Shown here: piece by piece, positions 56,701 through 64,000 of the stretch
Layout: every line of letters starts with the position of its first letter
Numbering within the stretch: position 1 is the stretch's first letter
Program-made: the position numbers and the translations under genes
Notes under the pieces: generated by a model
What the model saw: only the letters and a program-made list of their open reading frames with translations
Told to the model about the DNA's origin: nothing
Databases searched by the model: none
NCBI GenBank assembly: GCA_949752745.1
Contig: OX457027.1
Location: forward strand, 78,733,214 to 78,797,213
Length of the DNA: 64,000 nt
From: Protula sp. h YS-2021
Lineage: Eukaryota; Annelida; Polychaeta; Sabellida; Serpulidae
Reading direction: 5' to 3'

Positions 56701-59238
56701 GAAATCCAAGTTCTCATCTTGAGAATCTTCATTCCAGGTTTTTATTTGTAAAAGTGAAACCGCACTTTGGCCAGATTTTCTGCGCAGAATAAAATCAATG
56801 TAAACGTAAATGATAAAACAGAAGAAATGGACTGGTCCACGCATACGCGCCCAGCTGAACTGGCCTCACCGTGAGCAGTTATGTTGTTCTTAACAAACCT
56901 CTGATTTCGCTAAGATTTGAACTCTGAACTTGAGATAAATAGCCATGTTTCTTTTTAGCAATTGTCCGTAAATTTACAAGAAATAATTCTTGCGAAAGCT
57001 TCGTGATGGTTAAGTAACGTTTTGGCGAACGACAGGAGATGTAACAGTACCACAAATCGAGCTCCTAGGGGGGGGGGGGGGGGTAAAGGCCGGGGGGTGA
57101 AGGCCGGGGGGGTAATCACCGGGGGGGTAATGGCCTGCTTCGCACAAATCATACAGCGTCTTGGCCTTACTTACCCGTTTTGGATAGTTGGGAATCAGAG
57201 ACCCGACCATGCCACCATTTCACTCTTTTTTTTTTTTTTTTTTACTCGAGAAAATTGCTTCGCCAGACCAGGCACCCTCATCCACTTCATGAGTTAATGA
57301 ATGATTGAAATGTGATATGCAAGAGGTTAAGGTATTTGAAAAAAAAGTGTAAGCTAATTTTCTGCAAGAAGAATTTACTGATATTGTGATAAAATTGATA
57401 AGTTAAAAAACTGGGCCTAAATTGAAAGGCATAAAGCGTGTGCAATTCAATTTTAAACGGTAATACAAGATGATCATTATGCCCGCAGAATTGGACGGTA
57501 ATGAGGTTTCTAGTCACCATTGACGTCATTTATAGTGCCGTATTACGACTTGCTCTTTTAACATTTGGCCTTGGTCTCAGTGTGCGTCGGTTCATGCGTC
57601 GGTCCGTATGTACCGGTTAGTTCGTGCATGTATACATTAAGACGGGCATGCATGTATGCTGTACACATTACCTGTTTTCATCACTTCCTGTCCCTTTCTG
57701 TGGTTACGTTTGAGATGTTCAACACAGAAACTCATGTTACAGATCCTGTTGATGGATTGCTTCCAGATCTCCGAGCATGCGCGTTTAACGACTTCCGCTG
57801 TTGCCTGTTTTCTGTTTATTCTTAATAAGGCTTTTTAGTTTCTTCCGACGTTAACAAACAACGGGTAAATTTCAGGAACAGAGTCATTATATGGGTATAT
57901 TATGCACAGAAATTTACAAGAAAACTTAAATATAAGCTTGATGTAGCAGCTTTACAGATAAGTCAGACCTCTGGAAATTTCTGAACAATATAAAATAAAT
58001 TAAATGAAACGTAAATTTAAGCTTTAATTTATAAATTATTTGTTTATCAAAACAAAAAAATATATTCCGACTGTTGACCTGAAGTGGTTTCAAATTGTTT
58101 ATTTTGATTGTTACTTTGTGTGGTCAAAACTGCAAAAAGACCAGTGAACACCCTTTACTAGCCCAACACCATTTTACACAAGTTTCTTCCGTCATGAACC
58201 TCTCGTAAGTGAACGCATCTGTGAAGCGAACTATCTAGTCCCCAAAACGTGCCCGTTATGGAGAAGTCGACTGTAATTCAAGCACTATTACTACAATCTT
58301 TGGGTGGGGGTGGGGGGGGGGAGGTGGGGATTGGGGTGGGGGTGGAGATAAACCAACAGCTGCCGAGGGAACGAGGGGACCTTTTAAGGCACGTCTGTCC
58401 TTCGATTTACGTTAGAATGCAATCCAACTTCATGGTAAACTGTAGATTATAGTTCACTGAAGTCTTATGATGAAATATCACGTTTGACACGTTTTGAAAG
58501 ACGATACAGTGGAAATTATTTCTTTCTTGCAATATTGCGTCTTTGCTCTATTGAAAGCTATAAACATTGACAATTCAGTGTTTCTAAAAATTCACTTACA
58601 GTTCATTATGAAGTTTTGTGAGATGTTGCCGTTATATTAAAACGGTTAATAAAGGCCGGCTGATTACAACTGTCTGCCTATTATTCCCTGTTCCCTTGCT
58701 CTTAATTTCTTGACAGTGGTATATCTGTTTTTCTGTGTTGTTCATTTCTTCTGGCATGCTTTGGATATTGCAGCTCATTAATAAATAAAAATAAACAGTT
58801 GTAATAATCCATTTTTACTAACAATAATATAATAAAGCTGTATGTCAGTCGACATAGTGTATATTTTTAAGAATTCTAAGTTATAAGCGTTTATGTATAT
58901 TTTGATATTATTTTAGGAGCAAAAAAAAAAAAAAACCGATTCAAATGATGGTACAAGTTGGCGATTAACCACAAGTAGTTTTGAAATTGGAAGATGAAGT
59001 TATCACAATATAATAATGATTTACAATTGGAACAGTTTGAAATTACCCACAAATGTCTGCAGTATAAATACTAATGTGTTCACATGTTTTGTTTGCGCAT
59101 GCGCAGGTACCGAGGCAGCCCCCGCCGAGTCAGCTGGACGGCAGGGTGTCAGTCCAGAGCAAATCGGAGCCGCGGACGATCACTTTAGACGGAGCCAATG
59201 TCGTGTTGGAGTCCGATAAAAACGGTACAACAAACTAG
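33180..59238 (+). CDS. Unrecognised multi-exon gene with alternative 3' ends
   Basis: Supported by splice sites and unbroken phase only; no family recognised. Common exons: 33180-33469, 33983-34041, 36578-36683, 43770-43793, 45997-46131, 46377-46528. Form A continues through 48433-48982 to a TAA, with AATAAA at 49338 (437 residues from 33180). Form B leaves that exon at a GTATGA donor after 48540 and joins 50259-50312, 51248-51290 and 59107-59238, ending in TAG (366 residues). The protein is basic, rich in Arg, Ser, Asn and Met, without a signal peptide or membrane segment. Exon 5 is highly charged (FQHEQDRRDDGLRKKR) and probably helical. Form B has a possible zinc-binding HVCFFCELH. The true start is uncertain: MSAPVHKRN at 33197 is the first candidate in the first visible exon. 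Confidence 0.72.
33983..34041 (+). CDS. Unknown gene exon
   Basis: The acceptor is GTCTGTTTTACAG and the donor GTAAGT. It encodes LSVGADEENVRQSIVQHSL plus two bases; phase 0 entry matches the previous exit. Confidence 0.75.
34042..36577 (+). other. Intron of unknown gene (about 2.5 kb)
   Basis: No exon or recognisable element. It has poly-T and G runs (34297-34310, 35726-35737) and a GC-rich patch at about 36370-36470 of unknown nature. Confidence 0.6.
36578..36683 (+). CDS. Unknown gene exon
   Basis: The acceptor is TTACTGTTTACAG and the donor GTGAGT. It encodes KGNKALPYMNRGTGGNLSAR then SARSNVSASTYLSKYM. One-base entry completes the Lys codon from the previous exon; phase 0 exit. Confidence 0.78.
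36755..37290 (+). repeat. Degenerate ~37-40 bp minisatellite
   Basis: About a dozen diverged units of the type GTGCATTATACCATACAGTG followed by CCTGATATTGTTGG. Intronic. Units differ in length and no clear boundary motif is visible. Confidence 0.7.
37586..38554 (+). mobile_element. TIR element with ~170-180 bp tandem repeats and 3' hairpin
   Basis: The left terminus ATCCCCCCGCCGT (37586-37598) matches the reverse complement of the right terminus (38543-38554) except for one extra C. At least four units carry GAGATCCGGATTTTGGGATT and CGGAGATATCGTCTGGAAAC (starts near 37745, 37914, 38093 and, diverged, 38328). The third interval is longer because of an extra ~60 bp. Then come GACGGACAGACAC and a perfect 10-bp-stem hairpin ATCCCCCGCC...GGCGGGGGAT (38524-38554). 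Non-coding. Confidence 0.82.
38645..38739 (+). repeat. (AT)n microsatellite
   Basis: About 90 bases of nearly pure AT dinucleotide repeat, with two interruptions at its 3' end. Confidence 0.95.
38740..39947 (+). other. Intron of unknown gene, nothing supported
   Basis: No exon, element or RNA gene recognised. Confidence 0.5.
39948..40132 (+). mobile_element. MITE copy 1 with ~27-bp terminal inverted repeats
   Basis: The left end starts TTCACAAAATTTAACTGTG; the right end reverse-complements to TTCACAAAAGTAAACTGTG. The arms continue through AGTTAAC, giving about 24 of 27 matching bases. 185 bp, non-coding. A second, more diverged copy lies at 52978-53169. Confidence 0.78.
40856..41020 (+). 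repeat. Two-copy ~83-bp direct repeat
   Basis: CTTGAGAGCACTTATACG starts the repeated block near 40859 and 40942. Both copies continue through ACTGCAAGTG and end in AATTCTTCAGTGATTCTA. Confidence 0.75.
41021..43769 (+). other. Intron of unknown gene, nothing firmly supported
   Basis: A short inverted pair GATTCGCT...AGCGAATC (about 42580-42632) may be part of a small element end. No exon is supported. Confidence 0.5.
43770..43793 (+). CDS. 24-nt microexon of the unknown gene
   Basis: The acceptor GGCCTTTTTTGCTGGTTCAG and donor GTAAGT bracket exactly eight codons, RPKMPWKL. Both flanking exons meet it in phase 0, so skipping it keeps the frame. Its size makes it provisional despite strong splice sites. 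Confidence 0.6.
43794..45996 (+). other. Intron of unknown gene (about 2.2 kb)
   Basis: A long open frame at 44208-44663 (151 codons) was examined; it lacks a family signature and exon-like borders. Nothing else supported. Confidence 0.55.
45997..46131 (+). CDS. Unknown gene exon, charged helical segment
   Basis: The acceptor is TTGTTGTGTGTTACAG and the donor GTATGC. 45 codons, phase 0 at both ends: SSTPAERAAVKSRNKENWNN then SDQALRFQHEQDRRDDGLRK and KRISE. Predicted helical and highly charged. Confidence 0.8.
46377..46528 (+). CDS. Unknown gene exon
   Basis: The acceptor is TTGTCGTTGTCGCTACAG and the donor GTGCGT. It encodes IKPHRVDRMYYMSGTKLGMG, GRYSVDQEELERLKEMSKAR and RDAAHYGRGLR. Phase 0 entry, two-base exit. 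Confidence 0.82.
46529..48432 (+). other. Intron of unknown gene hosting a short TIR element
   Basis: Contains a C run (46981-46992), a small hairpin GCCGCTC...GAGCGG (about 47462-47487) and the 47613-47859 element. No exon supported. Confidence 0.6.
47613..47859 (-). mobile_element. 247-bp TIR element with hairpin end, minimal form
   Basis: Perfect 13-bp TIRs: ATATGTCTCCCCC at 47613-47625 and its reverse complement at 47847-47859. The left end folds as CTCCCC...GGGGAG (47619-47633) with outer ATGT/CAT pairing. Next to it is a GTCCGTCCGGACGTCCGTAC run. This matches the other elements read in reverse, but with room for only one internal unit. Confidence 0.85.
48433..48982 (+). CDS. Unknown gene, terminal exon of form A
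   Basis: The acceptor is CCTGTTGTGTGTAG. It encodes SKYKYLGLPTQTHLPNMHDF, then TVEEHERVDRMLSAKPRYEH, continuing open for 183 codons to a TAA at 48980-48982. An internal GTATGA donor after 48540 allows splicing to 50259 in phase (form B). The segment after 48540 is also plausible coding sequence but is not conserved with anything I recognise. The last part has several Cys (CDCRV, CGHCVL, DRCE). Confidence 0.75.
49338..49343 (+). terminator. Candidate polyadenylation signal AATAAA for form A
   Basis: About 355 bases after the form A stop, in AT-rich sequence. Motif-based only. Confidence 0.45.
49687..49941. mobile_element. Foldback element with perfect 33-bp inverted repeats
   Basis: The 33 bases at 49687-49719 are the exact reverse complement of 49909-49941 (cores AATTGAAGGGGTCCATGCAT and AAACTTGATAACT). 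The spacer is 189 bp and non-coding, with an extra CTTATCAG/CTGATAA-type pairing inside the arms. Target-site duplication not evident. Confidence 0.82.
50259..50312 (+). CDS. Unknown gene exon, form B: Cys/His motif
   Basis: The acceptor is TTTGTTTGTGTGACACCCAG and the donor GTGAGT. It encodes HNKLGHVCFFCELHRLP, with an H-x-C-x2-C-x2-H pattern that could bind zinc. One-base entry and two-base exit match 48540 and 51248. Confidence 0.6.
50385..50925 (-). mobile_element. TIR element with two ~168-bp tandem repeats and hairpin end
   Basis: Perfect 11-bp TIRs: ATGCCCCGACC at 50385-50395 and its reverse complement at 50915-50925. The left end folds (GACCTTAGTAAGGTC, 50392-50406, with outer ATGC/GCAT), followed by CCGTCCGTCCGTC. 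Two units start at CAAGTTCTGCCAAT (50485 and 50653). In reverse orientation it has the same order as the 24070 and 37586 elements. Confidence 0.83.
51248..51290 (+). CDS. Unknown gene exon, form B
   Basis: The acceptor is CTCGTTTTTTTTTCAG and the donor GTAGGT. It encodes VEKRKILQNQEDFQ, after completing an Asp codon with the previous exon; phase 0 exit. Short, so moderately supported. Confidence 0.58.
52978..53169 (+). mobile_element. MITE copy 2 (same family as 39948-40132)
   Basis: Shares the left end (CAAAAGTTAACTGAGCAG, then TTAACTGTAC), internal TTGATTAACYTTCA, and a right end (TTGTCAACTGTAAA...TTTGTGAA) with copy 1. More diverged, so probably older. Confidence 0.72.
54295..54450 (+). 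repeat. Degenerate ~64-bp repeat rich in CANNTG/CACGTG
   Basis: Units share GTCAGCGGGTTYCTG and CACATGA or CACGTGA. Five or six E-box-like hexamers fall within 150 bases. Regulatory use is not demonstrated. Confidence 0.55.
57068..57131 (+). repeat. G-run tandem repeat, G-quadruplex candidate
   Basis: A ~16-base G run followed by three ~17-bp units of the form GGGGGGTAAAGGCC, GGGGGGTGAAGGCC and GGGGGGGTAATCACC. At least four runs of six or more G on the plus strand. Confidence 0.75.
58300..58345 (+). repeat. G-rich tract, second G-quadruplex candidate
   Basis: Multiple runs of four or more G separated by single T, A or AT, within 46 bases on the plus strand. Confidence 0.6.
59107..59238 (+). 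CDS. Unknown gene, terminal exon of form B
   Basis: The acceptor is TTTGTTTGCGCATGCGCAG. It encodes VPRQPPPSQLDGRVSVQSKS, then EPRTITLDGANVVLESDKNG and TTN before TAG (59236-59238). A weak GTACAA donor four codons before the stop could extend it, but none is needed. Phase 0 entry matches 51290. Confidence 0.68.
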   Translation, partial: VPRQPPPSQLDGRVSVQSKSEPRTITLDGANVVLESDKNGTTN

Positions 59239-59388
59239 AGCCAATTTCACAAGAGCGAAATAACTACATTCAAGCAGAAATGAAAATAAGATGTTATAAG
59301 GGCGTGATGCAGTTTTTGTTGTTGACAGTTTTCATTCAGATTTCCAGTTCCCATCATGAATTGCTACTCGTACTAAATTGGTGGATGC

Positions 59389-60195
59389 GCCAAAAATTGG
59401 CCAAATTGGGGGGGGGGGGGGGTGATTTTTTAAATTTTTTGGTGTCTAATTTTCAAAATGCTTCTTCTCCCACAATTTTGATCGAATGCCTTTCCAGTTT
59501 TAAAAATTCTTCTCTAGGTCGGTCTCTTGAAAAATTTACTCTTTTTGGCAATCCGCCAAAAATTGGTCAAGTGGGGGCATTTTTAATTTTATGGTTGCCA
59601 ATTTGGAAAATGCTTCTTTTCACATTATTATGGTCACATTTTCTTCAAATTTTAAAAGAATGTTCTTTAGGTAGGCCTGTCTTGCAGTATTACTTTCTTT
59701 TTTTGGCGATCCGCCAAAACGTGGTCAAATGGGGGACATTTTTTAATTCTTTGGTGTCTAATTTTGAAGATGCTTCTTCTCCTACAATTTTGATCGGATT
59801 CTTTTCCAATTTTGTACAATTGTTCTCTAGGGAGGAGCCTCTTGAGAAGTTACTCTTTTTGGCGATCCGCCAAAAATTGGTCGAATGTGGGCATTTATAA
59901 TTTTTTTGGTTGCCAATTTTCAAAATGCTTCTTCTCGAACAATTTTGATAAGATTTTCTTTAGCTTTTGCATGAATGTTCTGTAGTTAGGGCTGTCTTGA
60001 AATCTTAATTTTTTGGCGATCCGCCAAAAATTGGCTAAATGGGGGGCATTTTTAAATTTATTGGCGTTTAATTTAAAAAATGCTTCTTCTCCCACAATTT
60101 TTATTGAATTTATTGAATTCCTTTCCAATTTTGTACGATTCTTCTCTGGGTAGGCCCCTCCTGAAAAATTACTTTTTTGGGGCGATCCACAAAAA
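59389..60195 (+). repeat. Tandem array of ~155-165 bp units, five copies
   Basis: Units start at 59389, 59555, 59713, 59869, 60023 and a partial at 60188. The consensus contains GGCGATCCGCCAAAAATTGG, ATGCTTCTTCTCCCACAATT and TTCTCTAGGT. The long open frames across it (59280-59900 plus and others) are artefacts of the repeat. Confidence 0.88.
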
Positions 60196-60970
60196 TTGGA
60201 AGTTGAATAAACATGCGTATTGGTCCAAAATTCGGGCCGGGCATCGACACAAATTAAATACACATGCGCACTGGTTCGAAAGGCGAACCGCGTTTCGACG
60301 CCAGTTAAACAGGTATGTCAGTAAAACTGACTAAGTCCCCCGCAGGTATACAATCACAGGGTTTCAATACGACAAACACCTATTAAATAGGTCAAATGTG
60401 CTGTATTTTCAAAGTTTTCCCATTTTCCCAAATTTTTGCGAAAATTTCAAAATAACCCCTCGTTGCACAGGTCCACTATATAGTCTTTGCGGGTGCAAGA
60501 GAACAATTAAATCGCTTAGATGGTTACGGAGATATGGCGCCGACAAACACCCATTGAATAGGTCAATTGTGTTGAATTTGTAAAGTTTTCCCATTTTCGT
60601 AATTTTTGCGAAAATCTCAAAATAACCCCTCGTTAGACAGCTCCACTATATAGTCATTGCATGTGCAAGAGAACAATTGAATCGCTTTAGTGGTTACGAA
60701 GATATAACGCCGACAAAAAAAATGTCGACGGACGTACGGACGGACCGGATAGTCCCCCATTTCGCGCTACTCGGCGGTGGGGGACTAATAAACATGCGCA
60801 GTGGTCCGAAATAATAACCGCGCATCGATACAAGTTAAATAAAGATGCGCACTGGTCTAAAATAAGAAGCGCTCATCACCGCAAGTTAAATAAACATGCA
60901 CAGTGGTACGAAATGTGAACCGCGCATCAACGCAAGCTAAATAAATATGTACAGTGGTCCGAATTATATA
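60196..60970 (+). repeat. ~52-bp minisatellite interrupted by an inserted element
   Basis: Units of the type AAGTTAAATAAACATGCGCA then GTGGTCCGAAATGTGAACCG run 60196-60333 and resume 60788-60970. The interruption is exactly the 60334-60787 element. Confidence 0.8.
60334..60787 (+). mobile_element. TIR element with two ~170-bp tandem repeats and 3' hairpin
   Basis: The left end AGTCCCCCG pairs with the right end GGGGGACT. Two units start at GACAAACACC (60371, 60542), with a third start at 60712 cut short. Then come GACGGACGTACGGACGGACC and a 9-bp-stem hairpin AGTCCCCCA...TGGGGGACT (60751-60786). Non-coding; same order as the other elements. Confidence 0.83.
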
Positions 60971-61587
60971 ACTGTGTTTATCCGATAGCACATGTCAACA
61001 GTACACGTGTGTGGATGTAATTTCGATGCGTTGTTCGAAGGTATTTCTGGTAGACTACCCAGTCTACCGAAGATACACAAAATGTGCTTTCCATTTTTCT
61101 AGGAAACAAATCTTTGTATGTATTTATCGCTCTATTGTCGGGTCCGTTGCTAAATTAATTATTTAGTTAGCTCTTTACCACCTCGTCTTTTGAAGCCCAA
61201 TTTTTCAGGGAAATTCCCGTGCTCATGCGCGCTGGAATTGGTCTTATCGCCTTTCGTAAGCTTGGACTTTGTCCTTGGACAAACTTGCACAGTGTGACTA
61301 TCACTTTTTGGCAACCATACAAGCTTCTTCATAGATTCACTACTTATGGCTTGGTATCCTTAGTAAAACTAATGAACGGAGAAGAGAAAACTGCTTTGTG
61401 ATAGAAAACATCTTGACATGGGCCAAAAGATGTCCCGATAATTCATCTAGCGACAATTCGTCTAGCGACAATTCATCTAAAAGTGATGGGTACGACAATT
61501 CGTCTAAATTTTTCGTTATGCACGTGTGTGTATGTATGTGTGCGTGACTTGTGAAAGCACCAATAGGAAATTGGTTCAGAAGGAATG
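60971..61587. other. Intergenic, nothing supported
   Basis: Only a short CGACAATTCRTCTA-type repeat (about 61445-61510) is notable. Confidence 0.5.
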
Positions 61588-61860
61588 TTCCACTATCAGA
61601 GGTTGTTCCTTAACGGTAGGTGTTCCGCTATCAGAGGTTGTTCCTTAACGGTAGGTGTTCCGCTATCAGAGGTTGTTCCCTTAACGGTAGGTGTTCCGCT
61701 ATCAGAGGTTGTTCCTTAACGGTAAGTGTTCCACTATCAGAGGTTGTTCTTTAACGGTAGGTGTTCCGCTATGAGAGGTTGTTCCTTAACGGTAGGTGTT
61801 CCGCTATCAGAGGTTGTTTCTTGACTGTAGGTGTTCCGCTATCAGAGGTTGTTCCCCAAC
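61588..61860 (+). repeat. 35-bp minisatellite, about eight units
   Basis: Unit: AGGTTGTTCCTTAACGGTAG then GTGTTCCGCTATCAG. Units are 35-36 bp and highly uniform. Each carries GGTAGGT (one carries GGTAAGT). Confidence 0.92.
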
Positions 61861-63222
61861 AAGAAAAAAGTCATAAAATGGGGGATCGCAATACCCCTGT
61901 GCGCTTCATGCAAATCACGGACTTTCCAAGTGTGAAAAAAAAAGCAAAGCCAAATATTCCCCCTTGTGGTCTGTACATTTCCTGGTTTAAGAAATGCGAC
62001 TGTTTCATAGCGCTTTTCTAACTCGCCGCCACACCGCTGTTTCTTAACTTCCTTTCCAAAGGGCATTGAACGCAGCGGTCCAGGTTTTTTGCTGAACATT
62101 TTAAAGTGCCTGTGAGTTGTTATTTACGGTGAGCTTGATTCCCTCCATTTCATCTTCTCTTTTTAACATTGACAAAAACGTTCTTCGTCACCACGGGTCA
62201 TATAAATGCTTTATAGTCGGTGCTCATTCTATTTCCGGTCTTTTGGGTCTTATTGAATTCGTTTCCTCCCAGTCATAAAGGCTTTACCTTTAAAGGTTGG
62301 CTTTCATTTCTGTAATTTGACATGGCTTTCTTCTTGTCAGCTTTTATTTTAAAAAGCAACAGAATGATTAATTTAATGCCAGGGCAAGATGTTCTCAGCT
62401 ATTCTGTATATACAGACAACGCCTGCCAGAAATACGCAATGAGTCCAGAAATGTAAATAAGTCTGACAATTGTTTCCCACTGGGCTTTGTGTTAAGCGCT
62501 TTCGGCCTAAAGAGCATTACTGAGAGGAAGGAGATGGGGAAGAGGCTATCTGCACGCCATGTGGTTCGTGTGCCCGCTTTGTGTGACATACATGTAGTGA
62601 CAAAGCGAGGCGTTGGTGGGAATGTTGGCATGGGCCTCGAAATGAAAACTATTATCAAGTCAGCCCCGCCCCAATCCATTGTCATAAATACAACGAAGAT
62701 AACACAGATACTATAGAAGAACTTGGAAGTGATCCGTAGCCAAGTAAACGAGTTGACATCGAATCGGGCAGTTCCGCGGGCGGTGTGGTTACCACAAGAC
62801 AGGTTCAGAGAGGCCTTACTGACTCACATGGTGGATGTCATATCAAACCCTTCCCCCCCCCCCACTCCCCCCCCCCCCATTCGGAGTAATAGGAGGCTTT
62901 TTGTGCTGACAGTAAATTAATGCTTTTAAATAAGAACCGTCAGCGAGCTAGCTTTGTGGAATTGTGCACATAAAAGCAAAACTTTAAGCGTAAAAGTGTT
63001 ATGACAGGAACAAAAAGAGATTTCTGTCCGATTAAACGCGATAAATTGAAATGTGAAAAGTAAAGCGCCAGAAAGCAATTGTATTACCAGTTGCATTAGG
63101 TTGATCTTCTTGCCGGGGTCTTGCCAACGGACCTGAACTTGGAGGGGCGGTTCCAGGTAACAGGTCTGCATGCATTGATAGATAGAAGAATTCATTTTCT
63201 CTTTTTTTCTTTCTTTTTTTTT
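61861..63222. other. Intergenic, nothing supported
   Basis: C runs at 62860-62878. Open frames (for example 62489-62716 plus) have no recognisable signature. Confidence 0.5.
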
Positions 63223-63538
63223 ATCCCCCGTTTAACGAGGGGATGTAGGGTTCAGCTTGTCAGTCTATCCGTCTGTCTGTCCGCTTTCGTGCACCCTCGT
63301 GTTCGGGCTGTATCTTCGAAAGTTTTTGTCGTATAGTTTTTTTCCTTGGCCTACGGTTAGAACGTTTATTGAAGGTGTGCAGTGTCGTATTATTTTTGAA
63401 ATCGGCCAAAAATTCTCAAAAAATACGACTTGTCAAAAATGGCTGTTTTTCAGGAATTTGCTAGCTCGGAGATAGGGTTTGTCTAGAGGAGTTCTGCAAA
63501 ACTATTCGATCCAGCGGTCTAACATTCATTCAATGCAG

Positions 63539-63632
<94 letters not shown>

Positions 63633-63934
63633 TTGTATATATATAATATTGTACATGTGCAGCGTCGCATTAATTTTAAAATCGGCCAAAAATTATCAAA
63701 AATACAACTTGTCAAAAATGTACATTTTTAAGAAAACATGTTTGCACGGAGATAGATTTTGTCCAGCAGAGTTCTGCAAAACTATTCGATCAAGCGTTCT
63801 GAAATTTTATGCAGTGAAAATATATATATTGTAGATTTTTTCTTATTTCTTAAATCGACCAAAAATTGTAAGGGAATGTTTCAATTTCATTGAATTTACT
63901 ACCACCCAATTACATAATGGGCTGCACGGGGGAT
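63223..63934 (-). mobile_element. TIR element with hairpin end and internal repeats interrupted by (TA)n
   Basis: The left end ATCCCCCG (63223) and right end CGGGGGAT (63927-63934) are inverted. The left end folds as ATCCCCCGTTTAACGAGGGGAT, followed by CCGTCTGTCTGTCCGC. Units begin at ATCGGCCAAAAATT (63401, 63681) with a third near 63853. The first interval is lengthened by the TA microsatellite. Same order, reversed, as the 37586 element. Confidence 0.8.
63539..63630 (+). repeat. (TA)n microsatellite
   Basis: About 85 bases of pure TA repeat inside the 63223-63934 element; a smaller (AT) run recurs at the equivalent place in the next unit (about 63820). Confidence 0.95.
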
Positions 63935-64000
63935 CCTGTCTCACTGAGCATCTAGTTTTTTTGTTTATTTTTTAAAGTTTTTGTTTGTTTTTTTTTTTGT

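Larger units (their letters stand above)
51291..59106 (+). other. Long intron of unknown gene (about 7.8 kb)
   Basis: Hosts MITE copy 2, E-box-bearing degenerate repeats (54295-54450), several C and G runs (52260, 54812, 55690) and two G-rich blocks (57068, 58300). No further exon is supported. Confidence 0.55.

Noticed and set aside
59280..59900. 206-codon plus-strand ORF
   Set aside because: Translation of the ~160-bp tandem array; internally repetitive and without family similarity.
1..64000. CRISPR arrays, bacterial operons, rRNA or viral genes
   Set aside because: None seen. The direct repeats present are contiguous satellites without unique spacers, and the genes are intron-split eukaryotic genes.

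Overview
This is a eukaryotic nuclear window: genes are split by GT-AG introns, exons are GC-richer than the AT-rich introns, and microsatellites, minisatellites and non-autonomous transposable elements are dense. Short elements with terminal inverted repeats and internal ~170 bp tandem repeats, plus the divergence of the two recognisable genes from vertebrate homologues, suggest a lophotrochozoan, most likely a mollusc. This is an inference; no rRNA, mitochondrial or other marker gene is present.

Layout. (1) 4841-12135, plus strand: eight exons of an epithelial splicing regulatory protein (ESRP/fusilli family) encoding all the RRM domains and the natural stop. The N-terminal region is not visible. 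The intron just upstream ends in a 13-unit, 51-bp minisatellite whose last unit carries the used 3' splice site. (2) 12136-18495: convergent intergenic/3'UTR space without a supported gene. (3) 26788-18496, minus strand: an apparently complete nine-exon dysbindin gene (DTNBP1, 331 aa) whose splice phases agree at every junction. (4) 26789-33179: intergenic repeats, with a hairpin-headed repeat cluster at 28.3-29.3 kb and a truncated non-LTR retrotransposon at 30.7-31.1 kb. (5) 33180-59238, plus strand: an unrecognised gene with a 24-nt microexon and two alternative 3' ends (stop at 48982, or internal splicing to three more exons with a stop at 59238). (6) 59239-64000: repeats.

Functionally, ESRP proteins control epithelial alternative splicing and dysbindin is a coiled-coil BLOC-1 subunit of endosomal trafficking. 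The genes share no pathway I can see and look like ordinary neighbours: ESRP and dysbindin tail-to-tail, dysbindin and the unknown gene head-to-head.

The most unusual content is non-coding. Six sequence-unrelated elements (24070, 37586, 47613, 50385, 60334 and 63223) share one polar architecture: terminal inverted repeat, usually ~170 bp tandem repeats, a GACGGACGG-like motif, then a terminal hairpin whose 5' arm repeats the left terminus. Other notable items are the ESRP minisatellite that multiplies a 3' splice site, a ~190-bp MITE family with two copies, and a perfect 33-bp foldback element. All coordinates were read by eye, without alignment software or transcript data.
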